Source: Lysobacterales bacterium | GTDB taxonomy: Bacteria > Pseudomonadota > Gammaproteobacteria > Xanthomonadales > SZUA-36 | Reading direction: 5' to 3' | DNA: 64,000 nucleotides | Assembly: GCA_028289465.1 (NCBI GenBank) | Contig: JANQPM010000076.1 | Span: forward strand, 1 to 64,000 | In this document: positions 8,172-15,541 of the stretch, one piece after another | Position numbering within the stretch: the first letter of the stretch is position 1 | How the letters are laid out: each line of letters starts with the position of its first letter | The notes under the pieces: model-generated | Seen by the model: the letters and a program-made list of their open reading frames with translations, nothing else | What the model was told of the DNA's origin: nothing | Databases searched by the model: none | Made by a program: the position numbers and the translations under genes

Positions 8172-8900
8172 ATGGCCGGAAAGCAAAAAGCCGTATCTGC
8201 ACTGAAGTTCATCGGAACGCCCAACCGCCTTTACTTCAATGGTGAACTGAAACCCGATCTTACTGGGCTGCAAATGCTGGAACCGACCGGGAAACTGAAA
8301 ACCCTGGCAAACAATCAGCCGTTGCAGGCGCAGTTCCGCGGCAGCGAGGGGCAGGACTCATCTCAAGCCCGCTTGCGCTTGAACCGAACTACACCACCGG
8401 GGAACTACAAGGCCAGGCTTCGTTCGGGAAGGAAGAGTTATCCGGTCAATCTTACTGTGGAACCTTATTTGCGCCTCAAGTTCAGGCGCGCGGAAACTCT
8501 TTTTTCCGGAATTCCGGGGCGGGTAGCCCGGGCTCATATACAGGTATTTAACAAAGGCAATGTGGCATTTGAATTCCCGCATAATAACGTCTGTGGAATC
8601 TATGTAGAGAAAGGCGTTGAAACGGCATTTGCCAGCATGTACCGGCAATCCACCGAAGACGTTGACACGCTGCTGAAGCATTTTCTGTCGAAGCTGCGAG
8701 ACGGACATGGAGGATTATTGAAGATTCGCACCTTGGGTGGTTCTGTACTGGTGGAGCCCGGCCACACAGAGAACATCCGCCTGAGTGCCCAGCTGCCTTC
8801 CAAACTTAAGGCGGGGCACTATTATCACGGAGTCTGGCGGCTCGAAAATGTACACCAGCGAATCAAAGTGTTTGCGGAGAACTCGAAAGGTGGGAAATGA
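8172..8900 (+). CDS. Unrecognised beta-rich protein (operon gene 2)
   Basis: Predicted 242-residue cytoplasmic protein, not recognised. It appears to hold two beta-sandwich-like halves. The first contains FIGTPNRLYFNGELKP and ends at GNYKARLRSGRKSYPVNLTV (about 79-98). The second contains RAHIQVFNKGNVAFEF and closes with VLVEPGHTENIRLSAQLPSK and LKAGHYYHGVWRL (about 195-227). The order 'exposed strand, LxPG turn, P-x-x-x-x-G-x-Y-x-G' is that of Ig-like or NEW3-type sandwiches and recurs in genes 3 and 4 and in the 198-residue protein at 13077. It ends in a four-base overlap with gene 3. No signal peptide is seen. Confidence 0.75.
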   Translation: MAGKQKAVSALKFIGTPNRLYFNGELKPDLTGLQMLEPTGKLKTLANNQPLQAQFRGSEGQDSSQARLRLNRTTPPGNYKARLRSGRKSYPVNLTVEPYLRLKFRRAETLFSGIPGRVARAHIQVFNKGNVAFEFPHNNVCGIYVEKGVETAFASMYRQSTEDVDTLLKHFLSKLRDGHGGLLKIRTLGGSVLVEPGHTENIRLSAQLPSKLKAGHYYHGVWRLENVHQRIKVFAENSKGGK

Positions 8901-9556
8901 CGATGAAACAGAAATCTAGCAAAGCGTCAGACAACATGGATAAAATCGTTTCTGCACTGGGTGAAGTGGTAGACGCACAAATGGCCTTCGGGCAAAAGCT
9001 GCTGGAGTCTTTCACAGCGGGCTCTGGCGGCGTTGTCAAAGATATGTTAAATGCCGCTATCGGCCCTAAGACCGATAGTTGCTGCGACATCCCCGACCCT
9101 TGCTGGATGCCGCTGTCATTGGGTGAAATCCACTGCCACCTATGTCCGGGGGCCAGCGGCCAGGTCTGCCTGGTTATTACCAATCTAGATTTCAGAAAGC
9201 GCGACTTCACGATCCACGCAGCCGGCAAAGACGCCGCCCAGGTTTCTTTTTCCACTTCGCATATCAGCCTCGGGCCGAAAGAACGGCTGGGCGTGACAGC
9301 AACATTTAAAGCACCCACCGACAACCGGACATCGCACTGTTTTGGCCAATACGAAGCATTGATCTGGGTTCAGGGCTGCCGTAACCACTTCCTCAGGTGG
9401 ACCGTGGATACGCATAGCAAATCGGGAAGCTGCTGCCACGAGATTTTCGTCAATGACCAACCGGACTACGAGCTCCACTGGTATGATCACTTCTACTTCG
9501 ACCGCCCTTGCTTCGGGCCAAAGACGATCCATTTCAATAAAGACAAGAAAGGTTGA
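8897..9556 (+). CDS. Unrecognised Cys-rich Ig-like protein (operon gene 3)
   Basis: Predicted 219-residue protein, not recognised. Residues 14-45 form an amphipathic helix (MDKIVSALGEVVDAQMAFGQ). A Cys-rich segment (CCDIPDPCW) leads into a beta-sandwich with VCLVITNLDFRKRDFTIHAAG, then SLGPKERLGVTATFKAP and GQYEALIWVQGC. The end is His/Tyr/Asp-rich (ELHWYDHFYFDRPC) and could bind a metal. About eleven cysteines without a signal peptide suggest metal or Fe-S binding rather than disulfides; this is inference. The start overlaps the preceding stop as ATGA, so translation is coupled. Confidence 0.75.
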   Translation: MTMKQKSSKASDNMDKIVSALGEVVDAQMAFGQKLLESFTAGSGGVVKDMLNAAIGPKTDSCCDIPDPCWMPLSLGEIHCHLCPGASGQVCLVITNLDFRKRDFTIHAAGKDAAQVSFSTSHISLGPKERLGVTATFKAPTDNRTSHCFGQYEALIWVQGCRNHFLRWTVDTHSKSGSCCHEIFVNDQPDYELHWYDHFYFDRPCFGPKTIHFNKDKKG

Positions 9557-9561
9557 TACAC

Positions 9562-10047
9562 ATGATTGAACGGCTTACTGAAGTTGTTAAGCACTCGGTG
9601 GATCTCAACCTGCGTTATTATTCGACGCTTTTTGATCTATCAAAAAACTATGTCCAGTCAATGGGTCAGTTAATGCGCTCCGGTTTATCAGATGGGCCGA
9701 CCGCATCAACTCCACCGGCATCGGCAAACGTACCAACTCCGCCGCTGCTGCTCGCGGGAAAGCTGAACGAAGTGGCTAAAGGCGCTTTCTCGGTAACCAA
9801 CCATCTGAAGCAACCAGTCACGATGAACGTGGCAACATCGGGTGAGGTAACAGAAGAACAGATAACGTTGAACCCCCGATCGAGGACTCTTGAGCCCGGT
9901 GAAATCTGCGTGGTGCAGGCCTCGGTGAAAATCAACAAGCAATTTGAAGCCGGTCGTTCCTACAGTGGCGCATTTTCCATACCAGGTCTATCAGCCGGCA
10001 ACATTCCCTTTGTGGTTCAGCGCCTGCCCCGAGCGGCAAGCACCTGA
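9562..10047 (+). CDS. Unrecognised phasin-like/Ig-like protein (operon gene 4)
   Basis: Predicted 161-residue protein, not recognised. The N-terminal 45 residues are an amphipathic helix (MIERLTEVVKHSVDLNLRYY, then STLFDLSKNYVQSMGQLM) resembling the surface helices of phasins. A short Pro/Ala/Ser linker leads to a C-terminal sandwich domain with SVTNHLKQPVTMNVATSGEV, TLEPGEICVVQASV and GRSYSGAFSIPG. The helix-plus-sandwich plan is shared with the protein at 13077. ATG 9562 is preferred over an in-frame TTG at 9553, having AAAGG nine bases upstream. Confidence 0.75.
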   Translation: MIERLTEVVKHSVDLNLRYYSTLFDLSKNYVQSMGQLMRSGLSDGPTASTPPASANVPTPPLLLAGKLNEVAKGAFSVTNHLKQPVTMNVATSGEVTEEQITLNPRSRTLEPGEICVVQASVKINKQFEAGRSYSGAFSIPGLSAGNIPFVVQRLPRAAST

Positions 10048-10071
10048 CCAGCCGACACCAACCGACTCGAA

Positions 10072-10914
10072 ATGTCATATCAGGCCTCACCATTTGCACA
10101 GGGCGTGCTGGTGCAGATGATGCATGCATACTCCGCCTATGTCTTCAGCCCCTATCGAATAGCCAAAGAGCTCGGCCTTGTGACACCGAACATCAGCGGC
10201 CAGCCGCCGAAGCCGAATCCACGCAAGGGACTTGGCAAATACTTCTCCCAGCACTACAAAAGACCGCTGATGATGACCCAGGCAAGCCAGCACGATCATC
10301 TGGTGGAGGAATTCGACCGCATGGGGGAAATATACGACGCCTATGTTCGTCCGTTTTCAACACCGCTAATGGATGAAGCCGTCCACGCGCTGGAGCCTTA
10401 TATAGACCGCCGCTTCCGGATAATGGATGCCGGCTGCGGCTGTGGACGGGAGGTCTGCCGGATGTCTCGGCTGGTACCGGAAGGAGAGGTCGTCGGTATA
10501 GATCTGGCGGCCGGCATGGTCAATGCCGCTCAACGAGCCGCCCATGCCAAGGGGTTTGACAACACTGCATTCGTACAGTCGGATGTGGGCCAGCTGCCGA
10601 CAGAATTCAATGGCAAATTCGACATGGTATACAGTTCCCTTGCCCACCATCACTATCCAAATCCGGGTGCCGCAACCCAGGCGATTTTCAATTGTCTGAG
10701 GCCGGGCGGTATCTATGCCGTGATAGATGCCGGACCGGAATGGTTTGTTAAATCCAGCTCTCCCATCGCCGCCTGGTCCGATCCTGGCTGGATCGGCTTT
10801 CATACCCCAAAGCAATTCACTGATCTGTTTTCAAATGCTGGCTTTGAGCAGTGTGGCTGGATAGGTTTGGTGCCCGGCTTTGGTATTGCTATAGCGCAGA
10901 AGCCGGACAGCTAG
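10072..10914 (+). CDS. Class I SAM-dependent methyltransferase (operon gene 5)
   Basis: Predicted 280-residue methyltransferase. SAM-binding motif I is IMDAGCGCGREVCR (about residues 117-130), motif II ends VVGIDLAAGM, and the post-motif KFDMVYSSLAHHHYPNPGAA matches the Rossmann methyltransferase fold. An unusual N-terminal extension of about 75 residues (SPFAQGVLVQMMHAYSAYVF) precedes the catalytic domain and may contact a membrane or substrate. The substrate is unknown. Being last in an operon facing a prenyl synthase and CrtC-like operon suggests methylation of an isoprenoid product; this is inference only. Confidence 0.85.
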   Translation: MSYQASPFAQGVLVQMMHAYSAYVFSPYRIAKELGLVTPNISGQPPKPNPRKGLGKYFSQHYKRPLMMTQASQHDHLVEEFDRMGEIYDAYVRPFSTPLMDEAVHALEPYIDRRFRIMDAGCGCGREVCRMSRLVPEGEVVGIDLAAGMVNAAQRAAHAKGFDNTAFVQSDVGQLPTEFNGKFDMVYSSLAHHHYPNPGAATQAIFNCLRPGGIYAVIDAGPEWFVKSSSPIAAWSDPGWIGFHTPKQFTDLFSNAGFEQCGWIGLVPGFGIAIAQKPDS

Positions 10915-10918
10915 ATTC

Positions 10919-10933
10919 CCGTTGAACAAACGG
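10919..10933. terminator. Short hairpin between convergent operons
   Basis: CCGTT-GAACA-AACGG forms a small perfect stem in the 29-base gap between the methyltransferase and SCP2-like genes, which converge here. There is no T-run, so intrinsic termination is doubtful. Confidence 0.3.
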
Positions 10934-10943
10934 CATGCGGTCT

Positions 10944-11501
10944 TTACTTCAGCAGATCAAGCCGCTTTAACAGTTTATACTCCCGAGCGGCGGTTCGTTC
11001 CCGAGGCCGTCGCTGCCGCAGATAAGTTTGGACGCCGTTAAACGGCGGCAGACAAGGGTCGCGACGATAGTCGTTGCCTAAATCCTGCAATGCGGCGGTG
11101 CGGGCGGAAGCGTCCATCAGAATTTCAATCGCCTGACCCATGATGACAATATCTTCTGCAAGTCCGATCATATCCAGGGCGCCCAGGTGAATGGCTTCCG
11201 ACAGATCCTGATAGCCGTTCATTAGCGCCAATACGGTTTGTCTGGTCGTCACGCCTCTGGCGACAGGGTCGTCCGACGTAAAATCCGCATTTCGCCCAGT
11301 GGCAAGAAATTCGCCTGCCCGAAACTGAATCAGTATAGCTTCGCGATCAACCACAATGCAGGCACATCGGTCTCCCACCAACCGCCGCAGCGCCCGATAG
11401 GCGTCCGTATCCGCCTCCCGCAAACGGGAGATAAGCTGAACCAGATAGTCTTGAAGACTTCGACAGGGGGGCAGACTTTTGGATGCGGCGTTATTCGACA
11501 T
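10944..11501 (-). CDS. SCP2-like sterol-carrier domain protein
   Basis: Predicted 185-residue cytoplasmic protein. Residues about 45-130 carry an SCP2-like pattern: CACIVVDREAILIQFRAGEF forms the first strands, then a TTRQTVLALMNGYQDLSEAI segment and IHLGALDMIGLAEDIVIMGQ, typical of bacterial SCP2 domains that bind lipids in a hydrophobic tunnel. The C-terminus is basic (RQRRPRERTAAREYKLLKRL). The start at 11501 overlaps the end of the CrtC-like gene by 11 bases, so the two are coupled. A carrier for a hydrophobic isoprenoid fits the operon; the family call rests on pattern only. Confidence 0.7.
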   Translation of the reverse strand: MSNNAASKSLPPCRSLQDYLVQLISRLREADTDAYRALRRLVGDRCACIVVDREAILIQFRAGEFLATGRNADFTSDDPVARGVTTRQTVLALMNGYQDLSEAIHLGALDMIGLAEDIVIMGQAIEILMDASARTAALQDLGNDYRRDPCLPPFNGVQTYLRQRRPRERTAAREYKLLKRLDLLK

Positions 11502-12492
11502 ATTCAAAAACACCCAGTCCATGGTGATCAAGCTCCACCTGCTCCAGCTTGCCGCGCAAGGTGAATTCGCCGCATAACTCATGAATAAAGCCATATCCCT
11601 GGCGCATGGGTTCGGCCAGTATGAGCTGAATGGCGGATTCCATTGAAAACTCCAGTCGAAACCAGTCGAACCCGCTTTTGACTTCGATGGAAACCCGCCT
11701 GTGCAGCAGTGGGCTGGACCGGTCTTTATGCAGGCTTGCCATAACGCCGGGAATGCGTCGATCAAGTCTGGCTACTTCACGTTCACGCTCAACAGTAATG
11801 TGATCGCCGACGAACTGCCTGGCCCTGCCGCCGGCAATGACATAGAGATGCGGCAGGCCGAAAATACTGTGATCACTATTGGTCACGACGGAAAAGACCA
11901 CGGTAGGTCCACTGTCTCCGGCAGTGAACACTCCCCACTCCCACCCACAGTCGTCACCCCAAAACCAACGTCCCCAGTTATGGTCGTGGTATACGGTAGT
12001 CGAATCCAGAGAACTGTCTTGCCGGAAACGTCGTAGGCGGCCCTTCGCTTTCAGAACGGGAACCGCGGACCAGGCAATCCAACCTGAGCCAAATGGCATC
12101 GGAGTCTGCATGCGGAAAGGTGACGACAACGGCTTGGCTTCCAGTCGAACGGTCAGTTCATCTACCGGCATATCAACCGAAGCGCTGAGTACCTCTTGAC
12201 TATGCGCAATGCCAATGGCGGTTTGCGGCAGCATGATGCCGTACTGGTCCAGCGCGATGTCTGAGAAGCGGTTCTCGTGAACATTACCCAGCCAACCGTT
12301 TTCAGGATCAAACACCAAGCCCGTTGCGACCGCCTGTGAATTCTCCCCACCCCATTGGCCGTGCAGGGACGTATTAATCAGGCCGATGCGTCGGTTTTCG
12401 TGATCAAAAAAATTGGCGTGATACCATTCTTTGTATGCATTCCCCAGTGGATCGGATAAGGCCGGCGGCTGCAGCGGATCGAAAACACTCAC
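11491..12492 (-). CDS. CrtC/AttH-like lipocalin-type hydratase homologue
   Basis: Predicted 333-residue protein resembling the CrtC (hydroxyneurosporene synthase)/AttH superfamily of double-lipocalin proteins. The clearest signature is VYHDHNWGRWFWGDDCGWEW near residues 167-186, matching the family His-Asp-His-Asn-Trp-Gly motif. Other aromatic blocks (SLHGQWGGENSQ, FGSGWIAWS) fit the fold. CrtC adds water to the terminal C1,2 bond of acyclic carotenoids; whether this protein has that activity is unknown. It lies two genes after a polyprenyl synthase, but no phytoene synthase or desaturase is present in the window. The ATG overlaps the preceding stop by four bases. Confidence 0.75.
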   Translation of the reverse strand: MSVFDPLQPPALSDPLGNAYKEWYHANFFDHENRRIGLINTSLHGQWGGENSQAVATGLVFDPENGWLGNVHENRFSDIALDQYGIMLPQTAIGIAHSQEVLSASVDMPVDELTVRLEAKPLSSPFRMQTPMPFGSGWIAWSAVPVLKAKGRLRRFRQDSSLDSTTVYHDHNWGRWFWGDDCGWEWGVFTAGDSGPTVVFSVVTNSDHSIFGLPHLYVIAGGRARQFVGDHITVEREREVARLDRRIPGVMASLHKDRSSPLLHRRVSIEVKSGFDWFRLEFSMESAIQLILAEPMRQGYGFIHELCGEFTLRGKLEQVELDHHGLGVFEYVE

Positions 12493-13064
12493 CGCAGTAT
12501 CGCGTCGCCGTCACGAATACCCGAATGCTGTTCGACGGTATTCGTATCTTCCTGGTGGCCTTCCGCCAGCACTTCGATGGAACGTGTCAGCTCTCTTGAA
12601 TAAACCAGTAAACCGAGCAGGCAGTCGAGAAAATTTGCGTCTTCCCGTTTCGGCTGATGGCCTGCATAACGCGATTCCGGCGGTAACGGCACGGCTGACA
12701 TCGCTTCTTGCAGGTCTTCCGCCAAAAGCAAAGCCAAATCGTTTCTAATATGGTCCAGTACCGGACTGGGGGGCAGGCCGCGAGCCCAGTCAGCGATCCG
12801 CAGAGATTCCCAGATCAACTCACCATTCTTAGTGATGCCGGCTTTGTCAAAAGCGCGTAGAAACCTTCGCCCTTCAACCGTACCGCGAAACTCGCGGCCC
12901 GCTTCACTGAGCCCGGCGATAATGGAACCGATCACGCTGACGCCAGAGGTATAGTGCAGTGTCACCAGGCGCATTGCCAGCGACGATAGTAACGTCGCGG
13001 TAGTTCGCCCGGCTTCTTCCGGCAAATCGACCAAACGGATCACAGTGGGAGAACTTTGCACCAT
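12489..13064 (-). CDS. Unrecognised helical protein
   Basis: Predicted 191-residue, mostly helical cytoplasmic protein, not recognised. A moderately hydrophobic N-terminal half (TATLLSSLAMRLVTLHYTSG, VSVIGSIIAGLSEAGREF) could pack on a membrane or lipid surface, but no segment is clearly transmembrane. The C-terminal half is acidic. No catalytic motif is visible. AGAGGATAACGG precedes the ATG. It sits 12 bases after the histone-tailed protein gene and overlaps the CrtC-like gene by four bases, so it belongs firmly to this operon. Confidence 0.7.
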   Translation of the reverse strand: MVQSSPTVIRLVDLPEEAGRTTATLLSSLAMRLVTLHYTSGVSVIGSIIAGLSEAGREFRGTVEGRRFLRAFDKAGITKNGELIWESLRIADWARGLPPSPVLDHIRNDLALLLAEDLQEAMSAVPLPPESRYAGHQPKREDANFLDCLLGLLVYSRELTRSIEVLAEGHQEDTNTVEQHSGIRDGDAILR

Positions 13065-13076
13065 ATCCGTTATCCT

Positions 13077-13673
13077 CTAGCGATTGGAGCGCCGGCGGCC
13101 GGCACGCTTCTTGGTAAGTTTTTTTGCCGTCTTCTTCCCGGCCCTTTTTCTGGCCACTTTCTTCTTGGCCTTTTTCGCCGTATTGGCCGAACGTTTAGCG
13201 GCGGTGCGAATAGCCACATGAACAGGAATTGCACCGTCTTTATATCCGTATAGCAGACAGGCGCCTTGATAGTTTCCCGTCGAAATATCTTTCGGCACAA
13301 CCAGCTCAATGGTAAAAAGACAGCGCCCGTCGGCCGGCAGCAGTTTGAAAGAAGGTGAGATTTTAGCTTCGGCAAACCAGGTGGTTCCGGAAGCATCGAC
13401 CAGTGGACTGAGCATTGGCGTAATCAGACAGTGAACCCGTTGCCGGTTACTGGCCTCGAACTGCAACACCGCGCGCTCCCCGGGGCAGGCGGAAACACTG
13501 ACCGCGTGCTCGGTTTTCGGCACTACCAGAGTACCCGGCACAACCGGCCCCACCATACCCTGTAGCTGACGCAGGTAGTTGAGGGTTTCTTCAGCTAGTT
13601 TTTGCTGAAAATTACTTTGCAGGCGCAGCAACTCTTCGAATGGGCCTGAAGCGCCGGCTGGCTTATCCGTCAT
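13077..13673 (-). CDS. Helix + Ig-like + histone-H1-like tail protein
   Basis: Predicted 198-residue protein, not recognised as a family. Three parts are visible: an N-terminal amphipathic helix (FEELLRLQSNFQQKLAEETL, about residues 12-45); a beta-sandwich with AVSVSACPGERAVLQFEASN, LPADGRCLFTIELVVP and TGNYQGACLLYG; and a 40-residue tail of Lys, Arg and Ala (KKAKKKVARKRAGKKTAKKL) like histone H1 or AlgP. The plan parallels PhaF, a phasin whose histone-like tail ties storage granules to the nucleoid, although the central domain differs. It lies 22 bases after the prenyl synthase gene. DNA or polyphosphate binding is inferred from charge only. Confidence 0.75.
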   Translation of the reverse strand: MTDKPAGASGPFEELLRLQSNFQQKLAEETLNYLRQLQGMVGPVVPGTLVVPKTEHAVSVSACPGERAVLQFEASNRQRVHCLITPMLSPLVDASGTTWFAEAKISPSFKLLPADGRCLFTIELVVPKDISTGNYQGACLLYGYKDGAIPVHVAIRTAAKRSANTAKKAKKKVARKRAGKKTAKKLTKKRAGRRRSNR

Positions 13674-13695
13674 GTATCCCCCTGATTTAACTTAC

Positions 13696-14754
13696 TTATT
13701 TCAGTCGCTCTACCATATAGTTTAGCACCTCGCGGATAAACTCGCGACCGGCGTTGTGCTGCATAAATGTCGCCAGTTTCGGTTCCAGTGCAATCGCCCG
13801 GTCGGCGAATTTCCGGGCAATTTTTTGACCGTATTCAATCGATCCGTGGTTCAAAATCTCCCGGTGCAGCCATTTGATATCCTTGGCGGTTTTCTCCCGG
13901 CGGGGAAACCGCAGGATATTCAATGCGCGATCCCGCTTGGCGACGGATGCGCTACGAAGGAAATGCAACAGCATGATCGTGCGTTTGCCTTCATAGAGGT
14001 CACCGCTGATCTCCTTCCCATACAGAACCTCATCCGCAGTCAGGTTCAAAAGATCGTCTTGAATCTGAAACGCAACGCCGGTGGCAAAACCTAGTTCCAG
14101 GGTGTCTTGCAGATAGTCATCCAGACTACCGCTATGCTTCACCGCACTGCCGCAGATAATGCCGATCCGCATCGGTGCGATAGTGGTATACCAGCAAGTC
14201 TTCTTGTAGACCATGTTGATATAGTCCTGGTCACCCAGGTCAAAACAGCCGGTGCGTATCCAATCCAGATCCATGGCCTGACCCTCAACAGACTCGCGGC
14301 TCATACGCTCGAACTCCCGCAGAATCTGCAAGGCTTTTCGAACACCGAGTTTCTCCACGTTCTGCAGCAGCAGCGAAATGGCCAGTACATTGGTTGCATC
14401 GCCGACATTGATGGCTATCGGCACTCCCAGTTGCCGGAACAACGTCTGTTCTCCACGCCGGAAATCCGACACATCCTGAACATCGTCATGATTTATCGCC
14501 GCGTTGTGAAACAACTCCAGGGCAGCTGCTGAGGTGATGGCCTGGTAGGTCTTACCGCCCATGGCTGTGCAAGTGGATATCAGGATAGCGGGCCGCAGGC
14601 TCTTGCCCTCACGAAACGGATATACCGCCAGATGATCATACAACGGTCCATAGCCGGTTTCTTTGCAGGCAGCGAATAGCCGGCGGAATTCTGCTTCAAC
14701 AAGAAGCCGCGACTCTTCCAGCACCTGAGATACGAACGATTGACTTCGAGACAC
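13696..14754 (-). CDS. Polyprenyl (geranylgeranyl-type) diphosphate synthase
   Basis: Predicted 352-residue trans-isoprenyl diphosphate synthase. The first Asp-rich motif is D90-D91-V-Q-D94, with the following RRGEQT loop. The second motif is Q232-D233-D234-L-L-N237, with Asn in the last position as in eukaryote-like GGPP synthases instead of the common Asp. EGKSLRPAI near residue 49 is the pyrophosphate-binding K/R segment. It condenses IPP with allylic diphosphates; chain length cannot be fixed here, though a bulky Phe/His just before the first motif (LFHNAAINHDD) favours short products. It is the first gene of the leftward operon and probably supplies its lipid precursor. Confidence 0.9.
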   Translation of the reverse strand: MSRSQSFVSQVLEESRLLVEAEFRRLFAACKETGYGPLYDHLAVYPFREGKSLRPAILISTCTAMGGKTYQAITSAAALELFHNAAINHDDVQDVSDFRRGEQTLFRQLGVPIAINVGDATNVLAISLLLQNVEKLGVRKALQILREFERMSRESVEGQAMDLDWIRTGCFDLGDQDYINMVYKKTCWYTTIAPMRIGIICGSAVKHSGSLDDYLQDTLELGFATGVAFQIQDDLLNLTADEVLYGKEISGDLYEGKRTIMLLHFLRSASVAKRDRALNILRFPRREKTAKDIKWLHREILNHGSIEYGQKIARKFADRAIALEPKLATFMQHNAGREFIREVLNYMVERLK

Positions 14755-14920
14755 GCGCCCCCCGACTTCAAGCCCACAACACTAAGTGTAGCCGCGATAC
14801 AGAACCGCTTAAAGCCGTTAGCGCGAATTCGAGAAGCCGGAGCGTTCTTACTCTTGCGGAACGAAAGAATGAAACACTGGATAATTTACGGGGTTGGAGC
14901 TCTTTGTAGAGAAAAGCTCT

Positions 14921-15130
14921 TAGGCTCCTGGTGCCTGTTTCGGCAACCCGCCCAGTGCCTGCGGAAAACAGATATGCTCGCCATGCATATCGTTCGAGCC
15001 CTGCGGCTCCAGACCGTTTTGATGCGCGTGCTTAGCGTACGTATCGGCATCGTCGACCACCAGTTGCAGCATGGCATAGGCATGCATGCCCGGGCCTTCC
15101 AGCCACGCGTCGATCCAGCTGTCGCCGGCC
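14921..15130 (-). pseudogene. 5'-truncated copy of the VOC gene at 20168
   Basis: On the - strand this reads as an open frame (DSWIDAWLEGPGMHAYAMLQ, then LVVDDADTYAKHAHQNGLEP) ending in a TAA at 14921. It is closely similar in DNA and protein to the last 70 codons of the intact VOC gene at 20168-20530. The first 50 codons are missing; the match breaks at CCGGCC, where sequence from the Rieske gene begins. No start codon or ribosome site is available, so it is a dead fragment. Confidence 0.8.
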
Positions 15131-15205
15131 CGCGAGGCCGGTGAGTACCTGTTCCACCAACTGCTATACCGCGACCTGCTGGCCGGCCTCTCCGCTTCTC
15201 AGTAA
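15122..15205 (+). pseudogene. 3' fragment of the Rieske oxygenase gene
   Basis: Reads SPAREAGEYLFHQLLYRDLL-AGLSASQ then stop on the + strand. It matches the last 27 codons of the oxygenase at 6426-7526 almost base for base, differing only in the final three codons and a few silent sites. It is joined head-on to the VOC fragment at a short shared CCGGCC. It has no start and cannot make a functional oxygenase. Confidence 0.8.
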
Positions 15206-15293
15206 GAACACGCCATTGCTTTGAGAACCGCGCTTCACTGCAACGCTCCCGGCTGGCCGGATTCACCGAACCAACGCCTGAAAGAAACCATAA

Positions 15294-15539
15294 ATTATTG
15301 TTTATTATTGGTTTTCTCTAAATTTCTATGTTTGGTCGGATACAGCGCCGAATGTGTCCTATGCGGCACCGCCGCACGGCAACACGCGAGGCGAGGAATG
15401 TTCCTTTTCCGCGGACGAAGCCATCAAGGGGGTCATGGGAACGCCGGAAGACTGCAATGTGAATACCGTCGGCTCCGCACCGGGTATCAATTCCTATCTG
15501 ACCAGCCGGACCACTGTGCTGTGCGAGAGCAGAGACTAG
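15294..15539 (+). pseudogene. Orphan C-terminal reading frame, probable gene remnant
   Basis: An open + frame that begins after a stop at 15291 with no ATG. It encodes a polar secreted-looking C-terminus (SYAAPPHGNTRGEECSFSAD, ending TSRTTVLCESRD). Three cysteines and a Gly/Ser/Thr/Asn-rich make-up resemble small exported proteins. GTG 15354 is the only usable start and has no ribosome site. It lies in a debris region beside the two truncated genes, so a decayed gene is the likeliest reading. Confidence 0.3.
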
Positions 15540-15541
15540 TT

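Noticed and set aside
10072-10914. Spheroidene-type CrtF O-methyltransferase
   Set aside because: The methyltransferase has only the general SAM fold; its N-terminal extension does not look like the CrtF dimerisation domain.
7755-14754. A carotenoid biosynthesis cluster
   Set aside because: Only the prenyl synthase and a CrtC-like protein fit. No phytoene synthase, desaturase or cyclase is present in the window.
14886-15266. 126-residue - strand frame across the chimera
   Set aside because: It runs in the wrong frame for both parent genes; the VOC and Rieske similarity lies in other frames.
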